From Paenibacillus sp. Soil766 (lineage in GTDB: Bacteria; Bacillota; Bacilli; Paenibacillales; NBRC-103111), in NCBI RefSeq assembly GCF_001428105.1, contig NZ_LMSJ01000023.1, forward strand, positions 2,147 to 66,146: a stretch of 64,000 nucleotides of DNA, written 5' to 3'. Below are positions 26,259 through 35,160 of the stretch, in pieces (position 1 is the first letter of the stretch; each line of letters starts with the position of its first letter). The notes beneath the pieces were generated by a model, which worked only from the letters and a program-made list of their open reading frames with translations, did not search any database and had not been told where the DNA came from. A program made the translations under genes and the position numbers.

Positions 26259-26840
26259 TCATCCCTTCGATTCTTCGAATATCGGTTCACTGAAATAAGG
26301 ATCCAAATGCAATTTGACTGATGCTCTAGCTCTAAATAAGAGCGATTTCACCGAACTGACGGTTTGACCCAAAATGTTGGCAATTTCCTGATAATCCATC
26401 TGATCATATTCACGTAAAATCAAAGCCGATCTTTGCTTTTCTGGCAAGCTATTAATCGCTTCGCGAACCATGGACACCTTTTCGTTCCTCAACATAGCCT
26501 GCTCTGGCATCGCATCAAAAGAAGCATGCGGTGTGAGACCGCTTTGCTCTAGTGACACCTGGACACTTTTATTTTTGCGCAGCTCACTCAATACGGTATT
26601 ACGGGCAATGGTATATAACCACGTAGAGAAAGATGCCTCGATCTCGCGGAAAGAATGCAAACTGCGATACGCTTTATAAAATGTTTCATTACACAAATCT
26701 TCCGCGATAGCTTCCATTTGTGTGCTCTTCAGCATGTGATAAATAAAAGCAAGGATTTTACGCTCGTAACGACGCATAAGCTCGTTATACAGCTGAACAT
26801 TTCCATCCTTGATTTCTCTGATCAATTGGGAATCGGTCAT
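26259..26840 (-). CDS. ECF-type RNA polymerase sigma factor
   Basis: This sigma-70 family protein of about 193 residues has region 2 (LCNETFYKAYRSLHSFR, followed by FSTWLYTIARN) and region 4 (LPEKQRSALILREYDQMDYQEIA). Region 3 is missing, as in the ECF class. AGGAGGG lies about 10 nt before the ATG of MTDSQLIREI, so an upstream 40-codon extension is rejected. It is paired with a membrane anti-sigma factor. I cannot assign it to a B. subtilis sigma such as SigW or SigX. Confidence 0.9.
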   Translation of the reverse strand: MTDSQLIREIKDGNVQLYNELMRRYERKILAFIYHMLKSTQMEAIAEDLCNETFYKAYRSLHSFREIEASFSTWLYTIARNTVLSELRKNKSVQVSLEQSGLTPHASFDAMPEQAMLRNEKVSMVREAINSLPEKQRSALILREYDQMDYQEIANILGQTVSSVKSLLFRARASVKLHLDPYFSEPIFEESKG

Positions 26841-27096
26841 TACGTGGCGACCCTCCTCGCGATTCCGGGTACCACTCCAACTGTTCATACATGTTTTACT
26901 TGTGTTGGAGTGAAAAGTTGCGTTGTATTGTAAAAAAAAAGTGAATGCGTAATTTGGCAAACAATTAGATTTTAATCTATTCTCGATTCAAGACGAGATT
27001 CCTGCTAGATTCGACAAATTGTTGGATAAAGTTCATATTTCTACTACAACTCTACTATCGACATCTCCTGCATTCCTTTTATATGTATGAAAAAGG

Positions 27097-27171
27097 CAAA
27101 AAAAAACCGCCGATTCGGCGGTTGCACTTATAGTGCGATTATCGGATAGGAGTGGAGAGAAACCATACTGT
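27097..27171 (-). ncRNA. Candidate small regulatory RNA, about 75 nt
   Basis: A consensus promoter at 27178-27206 would start a short transcript that ends at a strong intrinsic terminator (AACCGCCG-AAT-CGGCGGTT then nine or more T, 27097-27123). Between them are a small hairpin GCACT-ATA-AGTGC and, near the 5' end, an unstructured C/U-rich stretch, TTTCTCTCCACTCCTATCC. That stretch is complementary to Shine-Dalgarno sequences, a common seed design in Gram-positive small RNAs. No ribosome binding site precedes the 12-codon reading frame it contains. The terminator could merely serve the upstream deacetylase gene; the promoter argues for an independent transcript. Confidence 0.55.
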
Positions 27172-27177
27172 ACTTTT

Positions 27178-27206
27178 ATTATATGTATACGGTTTCATTC
27201 TGTCAA
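27178..27206 (-). promoter_or_regulatory. Consensus SigA promoter of the small RNA candidate
   Basis: TTGACA, exactly 17 bases, TATAAT on the minus strand: both hexamers are perfect. It points into a stretch without a protein gene for more than 300 bases. Confidence 0.75.
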
Positions 27207-27214
27207 CACTTTTT

Positions 27215-27228
27215 TGAAAACGTTTACC
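27215..27228 (-). promoter_or_regulatory. cre-like site (CcpA) upstream of the small RNA promoter
   Basis: GGTAAACGTTTTCA differs from a strong cre (TGTAAACGTTTTCA) at one base. It ends 8 nt upstream of the -35 box, centred about 50 nt before the likely start, a distance seen at CcpA-activated promoters. This is a sequence match only. Confidence 0.45.
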
Positions 27229-27233
27229 AAGCA

Positions 27234-28094
27234 TCATTTTGAACTAGCTAATAGTGATTGTTCTCTCTTGGCCTGCTTGATCAAATTACTAATGGAATGT
27301 GGACGAACAAATGGACTTCCACCGTTGATTCGAGGTATTTGCATTGCATCTGTCCATTCTGAAGCAATTCCGGCTTTCGTTGTAAATGCATACTGAATAC
27401 CTGCTTCATGCAAGTATGAAATCGTCGTATCATCGTAACTACCATACGGGTAAGCATAAGAATCTACATTATTCGAAGCATTCAGTTCCTTGAGTTTATC
27501 CATACATTTACGAGTATCTTGAACAATTCTACTCTTAAACTCAACCTCAGTCTCTAGCTTACCATTCAGAACAACCTTGTTGGATAACAGCGGCTTTCCA
27601 TCTTTCATTGCATGAAGCTCATCGGAATGCCCTTGGAATTCAATATTAGGGTCTTCACTACGCATTTGTTTAATCTCAGCCTTAGATAAAGTCGCTAACT
27701 TAGACTTTTTGGGATCATCCAAATCTTTCGTAATAACGAAATTCACTGCAGGGATATGAAGCTTCTTTAGAATTGGAAATGCATGCGTGTAGAAACTTTC
27801 GTAGCCATCATCAAATGTGATAAGCAATGCATTATCAGGTACTGGTTTTCCTTCGTTTTTGAAGTCTTTAAATTGATCCATCGTAATAAAATGAAAGCCT
27901 TTCCTTTGCAACGATACTAGCTGCCGCTCAAATAGCCTCGGTGTGATTGTGACAGAGTTCTGCTCAAATTCGTCAATGTGATGATAAACGATTACGGCAA
28001 CCTCATTGGAGTAATACACATCTTTCGCACTTGCTAAAATAGGTGAAAAATTAAGAATGACAATCATGACCGCTAGTATGCTTACAATGAACAT
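27234..28094 (-). CDS. Polysaccharide deacetylase (NodB family), secreted or membrane-anchored
   Basis: This protein of about 286 residues has a signal/anchor (FIVSILAVMIVILNFSPILASA) followed by a NodB domain. Catalytic motifs are TFDDGYESF (metal and catalytic Asp), QGHSDELHAM (HxxxxH-like) and AYPYGSYDD. It removes acetyl or similar groups from an extracellular polysaccharide such as peptidoglycan or a capsule. The start is uncertain because no good ribosome binding site stands before the chosen ATG. It follows tyrA at the end of the aromatic cluster, where B. subtilis has aroE (EPSP synthase). Confidence 0.82.
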   Translation of the reverse strand: MFIVSILAVMIVILNFSPILASAKDVYYSNEVAVIVYHHIDEFEQNSVTITPRLFERQLVSLQRKGFHFITMDQFKDFKNEGKPVPDNALLITFDDGYESFYTHAFPILKKLHIPAVNFVITKDLDDPKKSKLATLSKAEIKQMRSEDPNIEFQGHSDELHAMKDGKPLLSNKVVLNGKLETEVEFKSRIVQDTRKCMDKLKELNASNNVDSYAYPYGSYDDTTISYLHEAGIQYAFTTKAGIASEWTDAMQIPRINGGSPFVRPHSISNLIKQAKREQSLLASSK

Positions 28095-28193
28095 TCGGTA
28101 CTTCAGATCAACCGCCCCATAACAATGAATAGTATGTAAATAATTAACAAGTCCCATTATAGCATGAGGCTTTAGACCTGTGAATCCGCTACA

Positions 28194-28246
28194 AAAAATA
28201 AAAGAACTCCCTTTGCGATGGCGGATACCAACACAAAGAAAGTCCT
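28194..28246 (-). terminator. Probable terminator after tyrA
   Basis: GGACTTTCTTTG pairs imperfectly with CAAAGGGAGTTC, followed by TTTTATTTTTTGT on the minus strand. Mismatches in the stem lower confidence. Confidence 0.55.
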
Positions 28247-28269
28247 GAATGTTACAAGTAATTCAAAAA

Positions 28270-29358
28270 TTAAACATGCACCGCATATTCTTTACCTAAT
28301 AACTCCGCAGCGCGATCTGCATCCTCTTGGTTACGGAAAGACAATCGGAGAATACCAGGCACATCTTCACGGCTCTCGATAATTTGAATATTGCTCAGAT
28401 TGATTCGAGCATTCCCAAGTAAAGATGTTATTGAACCTATGATGCCCGGGTGATCGGGCACATCTACATAAATATCAAATAAGGACGTAAGAACACCTTT
28501 ACGACGTTCTGGCAACTTGCTGCGGAATTCTCCAGCAATACGAAACTGTTCCGCAATTCCTTCACCATCACTTTGCTCAATCAACTGGACGAATCGAGAA
28601 ATCTCATCATTCCAATCCTTGAGCAGCTTGAGTATAACTTCACGATTGTTGACTAGAATATCACGCCATATCGTCGGTTCGCTTGAGGCGATCCTAGTAA
28701 TATCTCGAAAGCCCCCTGCTGCCAAGTTTTGATACAAAGGATTACTCTCGTTATAGCTTCTTACTTGATTAACTAGTGCTACGGCAATGATATGCGGCAA
28801 ATGGCTGATAGCACCAACGATGTCATCATGCTCACGCGCATCCACTTGGACGATTTGTGCTTTCGTGTGACTAAGTAGACTTGTCAGACGATCCACTTCA
28901 GCCTGTGGCGTACCTTCTGCTGGTGTTAACACATAGAAAGCATTCTCGTACAAGTGAGATGAAGCAGCCTCCACCCCGTGACGCTCAGAGCCGGCCATCG
29001 GATGACCACCGATAAAATAGTAGCCTTCCTTCAAGTGCGCTGCTGCACTTTCTGTAATTGAAGCTTTCGTACTGCCCACATCTGTTATGATACAGCCTTG
29101 TTTTAGTGGCAGCTTCATTAGCTTCTGAACATATTCCTCCAAATTACCCACAGGTACACATAGGAAGATATAGTCAGCTCCATCAACCGCTTCTGCCATA
29201 TCGGTAGTTGCATAGTCGACAACATTCCGTTTCAGCAGTTTTTGGACAGAGTTCGGATTAGGCGAATGGCCGACAACGGTAAAGTCTGGTTTTCCTTTGT
29301 AACATAAGGCAAGAGATCCACCGATCAGACCTACTCCGAATATTGCTATTTTCGTCAT
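28270..29358 (-). CDS. tyrA: Prephenate dehydrogenase with ACT domain
   Basis: This protein of about 362 residues oxidatively decarboxylates prephenate for tyrosine synthesis. An N-terminal NAD-binding FGVGLIGGS, the GGHPMAGSERHGV active-site segment and HDDIVGAISHLPH are clear. The last about 70 residues form an ACT domain (YVDVPDHPGIIGSITSLLG), which usually mediates tyrosine feedback. A TTG four codons upstream of the chosen ATG is possible. It is the last gene of the aro-trp-his-tyr supraoperon. Confidence 0.95.
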   Translation of the reverse strand: MTKIAIFGVGLIGGSLALCYKGKPDFTVVGHSPNPNSVQKLLKRNVVDYATTDMAEAVDGADYIFLCVPVGNLEEYVQKLMKLPLKQGCIITDVGSTKASITESAAAHLKEGYYFIGGHPMAGSERHGVEAASSHLYENAFYVLTPAEGTPQAEVDRLTSLLSHTKAQIVQVDAREHDDIVGAISHLPHIIAVALVNQVRSYNESNPLYQNLAAGGFRDITRIASSEPTIWRDILVNNREVILKLLKDWNDEISRFVQLIEQSDGEGIAEQFRIAGEFRSKLPERRKGVLTSLFDIYVDVPDHPGIIGSITSLLGNARINLSNIQIIESREDVPGILRLSFRNQEDADRAAELLGKEYAVHV

Positions 29359-29385
29359 GACAAGAATCAACCTTTATCTTCTGAA

Positions 29386-30486
29386 TTAGACTAGAACAGG
29401 AACTTCTGCAAGAACCTCCGTTAGAGCCGCAATGAATTTGGCATTTTGCTCACTTGAACCAATTGTGACACGCAGTGAAGTTGGGAAGCCCAACATATGA
29501 CCACCACGAACGATTAGCCCTCGGCGCAATAAGCCGTTGAATACCTCTGCTGCTGGACGAGCTACGTCCACCATAATGAAGTTTCCATGTGCAGGAAACG
29601 AGTGCAGCCCAAGTTGTTTGAATTGTTCTTCTAAATAGTTTAAACCAGCTGTATTCGCTTCGCGGCAGTTCGCGATGAAATCCTGATCTTTAATTGCCGC
29701 AAGAGCAGCAGCTTGTGCGAAACGAGTCGTATTGAAGGGCTCACGCACTTGATTAATCGAACGAATGACATCTGGATGCCCTATTCCATAACCAATACGA
29801 AGTGAAGCCAATCCATAAATTTTGGAGAAAGTACGTAGGGAGATCACATTCTTGTATTGCCCAATAAGCTCAATGCTATCTGGGAACTCACCTGTTGTGT
29901 TGTACTCACAATAAGCTTCATCTAGTACAACAATCGTGTGTGCAGGAACTTTAGCTAAGAAAGCTTTAATTTCCGCATCTGTATTCATCGTACCCGTTGG
30001 GTTATTGGGATTACAAATCCAAACGATTTTTGTGCGATCCGTAATGGCCTCAGCCATGGCATCCAAATCATGAGTACCATCTTTCAATGGAACTTCAATG
30101 GAGATCGCGCCTTCGATTTCACAATTGTGTTTGTATTGCGGGAATGTGTGTGAAGCCATTACGGATTCATCACCTGGCACTAGAAAAGCACGTGCTAGCA
30201 TAAGAATAACTTCATCCGAACCAGCGCCGAAAATTAGTTGATTCGTCTCAACCCCTAATGAAGCTGCAACAGCTTCTGTTAGTTGTACGGCGCCTCCATC
30301 TGGATACAAACTAATATTTGTTATTTCTGCTTCAATAGCAGCCTTCACATGTGGAGATGACCCGAATGGGTTTTCATTGGATGCAAGCTTAATTACTTCA
30401 GTTAAGCCAAGTTCACGCTTTACTTCCTCAATTGGCTTACCTGGTTGGTAGACTGGTAAATGTATAATGGTTTGTTTCGGTTTCAT
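29386..30486 (-). CDS. hisC: Histidinol-phosphate / aromatic aminotransferase
   Basis: This 366-residue class I/II PLP aminotransferase serves both histidine synthesis and aromatic amino acid transamination in Bacillus. KLASNENPFG, WICNPNNPTGT, LDEAYCEY and TFSKIYGLASLRIGYG (Schiff-base Lys) are visible. GAGGTGA precedes the ATG. Its position between trpA and tyrA is the B. subtilis arrangement and explains the dual role. Confidence 0.95.
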   Translation of the reverse strand: MKPKQTIIHLPVYQPGKPIEEVKRELGLTEVIKLASNENPFGSSPHVKAAIEAEITNISLYPDGGAVQLTEAVAASLGVETNQLIFGAGSDEVILMLARAFLVPGDESVMASHTFPQYKHNCEIEGAISIEVPLKDGTHDLDAMAEAITDRTKIVWICNPNNPTGTMNTDAEIKAFLAKVPAHTIVVLDEAYCEYNTTGEFPDSIELIGQYKNVISLRTFSKIYGLASLRIGYGIGHPDVIRSINQVREPFNTTRFAQAAALAAIKDQDFIANCREANTAGLNYLEEQFKQLGLHSFPAHGNFIMVDVARPAAEVFNGLLRRGLIVRGGHMLGFPTSLRVTIGSSEQNAKFIAALTEVLAEVPVLV

Positions 30487-30502
30487 GAAGTCACCTCATC
30501 AA

Positions 30503-31318
30503 TTAGTGGTTCGAACGTTTTAATTGACCTACAAAACTACCTATTAGCTTAAGACCTTCCGGATGAGCAGCGTCCTTGTCGAAATGTGGTAATGCGTTCT
30601 CAATCGTGCGGACAATCGCACTTCCTACGACAACACCATCGCACAGCTTCTCAAAGCGTTCAACCTGTTCACGCGATGATATGCCGAAGCCCACAACAAT
30701 GGGAACAGACGCGGCTTCACGAACGGTTGTTAGGAAATCTTCAATGCCGCCAAAAAATTCAGCGCGCTCGCCAGTTACCCCAAGGGAAGACACACAATAA
30801 ACGAAACCGCGTGCACTCGCAGCAATACGTTGTACACGTTCATTCGAAGTTGGTGCAACTAAAGGAATCAAATGAACGCCATATTTCTCAGCAATTCCTC
30901 TAGTCTCACTATCTTCTTCCAACGGAAGATCTGGAATAATAATGCCACTAATTTCATTCTCCTGCATCACTTTGAAAATGCGTTCCAAACCTATTTGGAG
31001 AACAGGATTATAATAAGTAAAAAGAATGAACGGCAGCTGTGAACCGCGATTCCTTGCCTGTTTAGCAACATCGATCACATCAAAGATGGAAATTTTCCGT
31101 TTCAACGCGCGCTCTGATGAGCGCTGAATAACGGGTCCATCTGCGAGTGGATCCGAGTAAGGAACCCCAAGCTCGATTAAATCCGCGCCACCGCGTTCCA
31201 TTTCTAGAATCAACTCCAAGGATGCCTCAATCGAAGGGTCACCAATCGTTAGAAAAGGGATCATGGCGGTTTCACCGCGCGCTTTGAGTTCTGCAAAACG
31301 ACTGTCAATACGGTTCAT
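30503..31318 (-). CDS. trpA: Tryptophan synthase alpha subunit
   Basis: This 271-residue TIM barrel cleaves indole-glycerol phosphate. Catalytic Glu lies in LIELGVPYSDPLADGP, and IIPDLPLEE and VGFGISS are typical. GAGGGGGT precedes the ATG, which lies 3 nt after the trpB stop, so the two synthase subunits are made in step. Confidence 0.97.
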   Translation of the reverse strand: MNRIDSRFAELKARGETAMIPFLTIGDPSIEASLELILEMERGGADLIELGVPYSDPLADGPVIQRSSERALKRKISIFDVIDVAKQARNRGSQLPFILFTYYNPVLQIGLERIFKVMQENEISGIIIPDLPLEEDSETRGIAEKYGVHLIPLVAPTSNERVQRIAASARGFVYCVSSLGVTGERAEFFGGIEDFLTTVREAASVPIVVGFGISSREQVERFEKLCDGVVVGSAIVRTIENALPHFDKDAAHPEGLKLIGSFVGQLKRSNH

Positions 31319-31321
31319 CGC

Positions 31322-32515
31322 TTATACCCCCTCGCCAAGATAACTAATAATGGATTCCACATCTTTATCGCCGCGGCCTGACAAGCTCACGATAATGATT
31401 TGATCCTTCGACATCGTCGGTGCTAATTTCAACGTATGTGCAATGGCATGTGCGCTCTCTAAAGCAGGGATTATGCCTTCTGTGCGGCTCAATAATTGAA
31501 GTGCATCCAGTGCTTCTTGATCCGTTATTGGATAATAAGTAGCACGCTCAGCATCTTTAAGATACGCATGTTCTGGACCGATACCCGGGTAGTCCAAGCC
31601 GGCTGAGATCGAATGCGCTGGTAAAACTTGACCATACTCATCCTGAAGCAAGTAGCTAAGTGATCCTTGGAATACACCCGGCGTTCCTTTAGTCATCGTT
31701 GCTGCATGCTCCTCCGTATTAACACCGCGACCTGCCGCCTCGACACCAATCAATTTCACGGACTCATCTTGAACGAATGGATAGAAGATCCCCATCGCAT
31801 TACTGCCTCCACCAACACATGCAACTACCGCATCGGGCAATCTGCCTTCTGTTTCTAAGATTTGCTCACGGGACTCATCCCCGATCACGCGTTGGAAATC
31901 ACGAACCATCATCGGATAAGGATGCGGTCCCGTTACGGATCCAAGAATATAGTACGTATCTTGAACGTTACTTACCCAGTACCGCAATGTTTCGTTACAA
32001 GCATCTTTCAATGTACGTGTTCCTGAAGTAACAGGAATGACTTCCGAGCCTAACAATTTCATGCGAAACACATTCAATTGCTGACGCTTCGTGTCTTCTT
32101 CACCCATGAATACTTTACATTCGAAACCCATTAGAGCTGCGACAGTCGCTGAAGCAACACCATGTTGACCTGCCCCAGTTTCTGCGATGATTTTCTTTTT
32201 ACCCATCCGTTTGGCAAGTACTGCTTGACCGATGGTGTTATTAATTTTGTGTGCCCCTGTATGATTTAAATCTTCACGTTTCAAATAAATCTTTGCTCCG
32301 CCGAGAAGCTCAGTTAAGCGCTCTGCATAATAAAGCGGAGTAGGTCTCCCGGAATACTGCTTCTGCAAATAACGAACCTCTGCAATGAATTCAGGATCAT
32401 CTTTATATCGTGCATAAGCTTCTTCAAGCTCATGTAAGGCATTCATCAATGTCTCGGGCACATAGCGGCCACCGAACTTGCCAAATCTACCATGCTGATC
32501 AGGTACTTGTGTCAC
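31322..32515 (-). CDS. trpB: Tryptophan synthase beta subunit
   Basis: This 397-residue PLP enzyme condenses indole with serine. [13 protein letters not shown], the PLP lysine in [20 protein letters not shown] and the phosphate-binding GGGSNAMG are all present. It starts with GTG inside the trpF stop region (GTGA overlap), so translation is coupled to trpF. Confidence 0.97.
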   Translation of the reverse strand: MTQVPDQHGRFGKFGGRYVPETLMNALHELEEAYARYKDDPEFIAEVRYLQKQYSGRPTPLYYAERLTELLGGAKIYLKREDLNHTGAHKINNTIGQAVLAKRMGKKKIIAETGAGQHGVASATVAALMGFECKVFMGEEDTKRQQLNVFRMKLLGSEVIPVTSGTRTLKDACNETLRYWVSNVQDTYYILGSVTGPHPYPMMVRDFQRVIGDESREQILETEGRLPDAVVACVGGGSNAMGIFYPFVQDESVKLIGVEAAGRGVNTEEHAATMTKGTPGVFQGSLSYLLQDEYGQVLPAHSISAGLDYPGIGPEHAYLKDAERATYYPITDQEALDALQLLSRTEGIIPALESAHAIAHTLKLAPTMSKDQIIIVSLSGRGDKDVESIISYLGEGV

Positions 32516-33210
32516 TTACGGGTCACCCTTTCCACAAACGCGGTTATTTTCGCAATATCTTTCACGCCATCTGTCTCCACGCCGCTCGATACATCAACGC
32601 CATCAGGAGCATATGCATGTACTAATTGATCTACGTTATCATGTCGGAGTCCGCCAGCTACTAGCAATTGAATACCAGCAGAACGAGCCCAATCTTGATA
32701 AACAGGTATACAATCCCAGGCAAAAGTTGTCCCAGAACCGCCTCCATATACAGGGTCAAAGGTATCTAATAAGATGGCATCTACATGCCCGATATAAGGA
32801 TTTAATTGCTCAGCTACCTTGGATAGAGAAGGTATGGCATCTTCTGTTTTGGAGATGGAAACGGATTTAAATACTTGTACACCAAAATGTTCACGAACCC
32901 AGCCACAGAAAGCTGGTGTTTCCTGGCTATGAAGCTGCACGATATCCAAAGGAGCTGCAGCTAAGATTTCGATCAACTGTTCCTTCGTTGGATTAACAAA
33001 TACACCAACTGATCGTGGAACTGTCTGACCCTTCGCTTCCTCTGCCTTCAAAAAAGCAATCAGTTCGGCTGCCTTCTCTGGCGTGATCTGTCGCTTGCTT
33101 GGTGCAAAAACAAAGCCGATATGAGCTATCGGCAAATGTACGATTGATTTTAACACTTCAACGCTTTGAAGTCCACAAATTTTTACCGTTGGAATTGTTC
33201 CCACAGTCAT
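32512..33210 (-). CDS. trpF: Phosphoribosylanthranilate isomerase
   Basis: This TIM-barrel isomerase of about 232 residues has VKICGLQ at the N-terminus (catalytic Cys), [22 protein letters not shown] and LVAGGL. AGAGGCGG precedes the chosen ATG; a TTG one codon earlier is also in frame. A 101-bp gap with a long inverted repeat separates it from trpC, unusual in an otherwise compact operon. Confidence 0.95.
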   Translation of the reverse strand: MTVGTIPTVKICGLQSVEVLKSIVHLPIAHIGFVFAPSKRQITPEKAAELIAFLKAEEAKGQTVPRSVGVFVNPTKEQLIEILAAAPLDIVQLHSQETPAFCGWVREHFGVQVFKSVSISKTEDAIPSLSKVAEQLNPYIGHVDAILLDTFDPVYGGGSGTTFAWDCIPVYQDWARSAGIQLLVAGGLRHDNVDQLVHAYAPDGVDVSSGVETDGVKDIAKITAFVERVTRK

Positions 33211-33241
33211 CAAATCCGCCTCTTTCTACGTATAAATGCGA

Positions 33242-33303
33242 GTTCAAAAAGCCCATTTTTCAGCACAGGAGAAGATTGAAAGAAGCTGGTGGTCTTTTTG
33301 AAC
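33242..33303. repeat. Inverted repeat between trpC and trpF
   Basis: GTTCAAAAAG at 33242-33251 is the exact complement of CTTTTTGAAC at 33294-33303. Pairing continues inward (CCA/TGG and CAGC/GCTG), so the mRNA can form a stem of well over a dozen pairs. There is no T-run after it on the minus strand, so it is not an ordinary terminator. Confidence 0.6.
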
Positions 33304-33314
33304 AACCTCTATAA

Positions 33315-34109
33315 CTATGCCTTATTGACCAACTCGCCCATTAACTGATGAACGGCTTGTTCTACAACGGGTTGTCGCATGAAATGCTCTCCGATCAATA
33401 CAGCTTGTGCCCCTACTTTCTCGACATAAGCCATATCCTCAACGGTAGATATCCCACTTTCACTCACCACAGTTTTACCCTTTGGCATTAAGCTTATTAA
33501 TTCTTCCGTTGTTCCTAAATCGGTTACGAAAGTTTTTAAATTTCGATTATTTACACCTATCATTTGAGTATCCAGCTCTAGTGCGCGCTCCAACTCTTCA
33601 CGATCATGCACTTCAACGAGTGCATCTAGACCAAGATCCTTCGCAAGTCTCAAATATTGCTTCATTTGCTCCGTTGTCAAAATCGCTGCAATAAGCAGAA
33701 TGGCATCTGCTCCCAGTAGTCTTGCTTCATAGATTTGCTTCGGGTCAATGGTGAAATCTTTGCGTAACAACGGAACATTCGCTGCTTTACGCACAGCTTT
33801 CAAATAGTCATTGCTTCCTTGGAAATACGAAACATCGGTCAATACCGAAATACAATCTGCGCCTGCACGTTCATAAGCCTGGGCTAATCCAACAGGTTCG
33901 AAATCAGCGCGAATCAATCCTTTGGATGGCGAAGCTTTCTTCACTTCCGCGATAAGTCCCATGGAACGATGTTTCCCAAGCGTCAATGCCCGCTCAAAGC
34001 CTAAACAAGGAGGAAGCTGAGAAATTAACTTTTCAGCCTCCGCGATCGAAAACTGGCTCATCGCCTCAACTTCTACACGCTTTGTAGCTACAATTTTATC
34101 AAGAAACAT
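33315..34109 (-). CDS. trpC: Indole-3-glycerol phosphate synthase
   Basis: This 264-residue barrel enzyme has LIAEVKKASPSKGLI (catalytic Lys and phosphate-binding serines), LTDVSYFQGS, LLRKDFTID, VEVHDREELE, VNNRNLKTF and VSESGIS. Its start overlaps the trpD end by 11 nt and AGGAGA lies within trpD, indicating translational coupling. Confidence 0.97.
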   Translation of the reverse strand: MFLDKIVATKRVEVEAMSQFSIAEAEKLISQLPPCLGFERALTLGKHRSMGLIAEVKKASPSKGLIRADFEPVGLAQAYERAGADCISVLTDVSYFQGSNDYLKAVRKAANVPLLRKDFTIDPKQIYEARLLGADAILLIAAILTTEQMKQYLRLAKDLGLDALVEVHDREELERALELDTQMIGVNNRNLKTFVTDLGTTEELISLMPKGKTVVSESGISTVEDMAYVEKVGAQAVLIGEHFMRQPVVEQAVHQLMGELVNKA

Positions 34110-35139
34110 GGCATAGTTCTCCTGTGTATTGGATTAAATCTTGCAATTTTTGCTCCGCACGCCCCGAATCAATGACTTCTGCAGCAAATTTCACGCCCTG
34201 TTGAAGCGTGCCTACTTGACCGGTTACATAAAAGCAAGCCGCAGCATTCGCTAACACGATGTCCCGATAAGGACCTTTTTCACCAGCAAAAATATGACGA
34301 ATAATTTCTGCATTAAGGGCAGCATCTCCACCCGCTACATCTTTGATACTATGTGCACGAAGACCTAAATCGTCAGGTGTAATGGTATAAGTCGTGATAA
34401 TATCTGATTTCAATTCAGTCACCTTCGTTGGCGCTGAGATACTGAATTCATCTAAACCATCTTCACTAGCCACAACAAGTGCACGCTTTAGACCAAGTGC
34501 TTGCAGCGATTGCGCTAGCATCTCTGTCTTGGTTCTGTCGAAGACGCCTAGCACCTGACGATCTGCACCCGCAGGATTCGTAAGCGGTCCAAGCAAATTG
34601 AAAACCGTTCTAAATCCAAGTTCTTTGCGCGGTGCTGCAACATGCTTCATCGATTGATGATAAGCCTGTGCGAACATAAAGCAAATGCCAGTACGTTCAA
34701 GACATTTGGCCGCTTGTTCCCCGCTCAGTGTAATCTTTACGCCAAGCGCTTCTAGGACATCCGCACTACCGCTTTTACTCGACATTGCTCTATTGCCATG
34801 CTTCGCTACTCGAATACCGCCTGCTGAGGCTACGATGGCAGCTGTCGTTGAGATATTGAATGTGTCAGCACCATCTCCACCTGTTCCGCACGTATCGAGG
34901 AGGTCACTTTGGTGTACGTTCACTTGCACAGCTTTGCTTCGCATCGTCTCAGCAAACCCTGTAATCTCTTCAAACGTTTCCCCTTTGATACGAAGCGCCG
35001 TCAATAAACTGCCTATTTGTGCTGGTGTTGCAGCCCCATCCATAATCTCAGACATGACGATGCGCGCTTCTTCTCGGGATAAATGATTGCCACTGATTAC
35101 TTTACCAAGAGCTTGTTGTATCGAAATTGTTCCACTCAT
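34099..35139 (-). CDS. trpD: Anthranilate phosphoribosyltransferase
   Basis: This 346-residue enzyme transfers phosphoribose to anthranilate. LDTCGTGGDGADTFNIST, KHGNRAMSSKSGSADVLEALG and NLLGPLTNPA are family signatures. GAAGGGG precedes the ATG. It lies 21 nt after trpE. No trpG glutamine amidotransferase gene is present in the operon, as in B. subtilis, where that subunit is encoded with folate genes. Confidence 0.97.
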   Translation of the reverse strand: MSGTISIQQALGKVISGNHLSREEARIVMSEIMDGAATPAQIGSLLTALRIKGETFEEITGFAETMRSKAVQVNVHQSDLLDTCGTGGDGADTFNISTTAAIVASAGGIRVAKHGNRAMSSKSGSADVLEALGVKITLSGEQAAKCLERTGICFMFAQAYHQSMKHVAAPRKELGFRTVFNLLGPLTNPAGADRQVLGVFDRTKTEMLAQSLQALGLKRALVVASEDGLDEFSISAPTKVTELKSDIITTYTITPDDLGLRAHSIKDVAGGDAALNAEIIRHIFAGEKGPYRDIVLANAAACFYVTGQVGTLQQGVKFAAEVIDSGRAEQKLQDLIQYTGELCHVS

Positions 35140-35160
35140 GTTCTTCCATGCCCCTTCCTT

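Noticed and set aside
27097-27165. 12-codon leader peptide within the small RNA candidate
   Set aside because: It begins with ATG but has no Shine-Dalgarno sequence and no run of regulatory codons.
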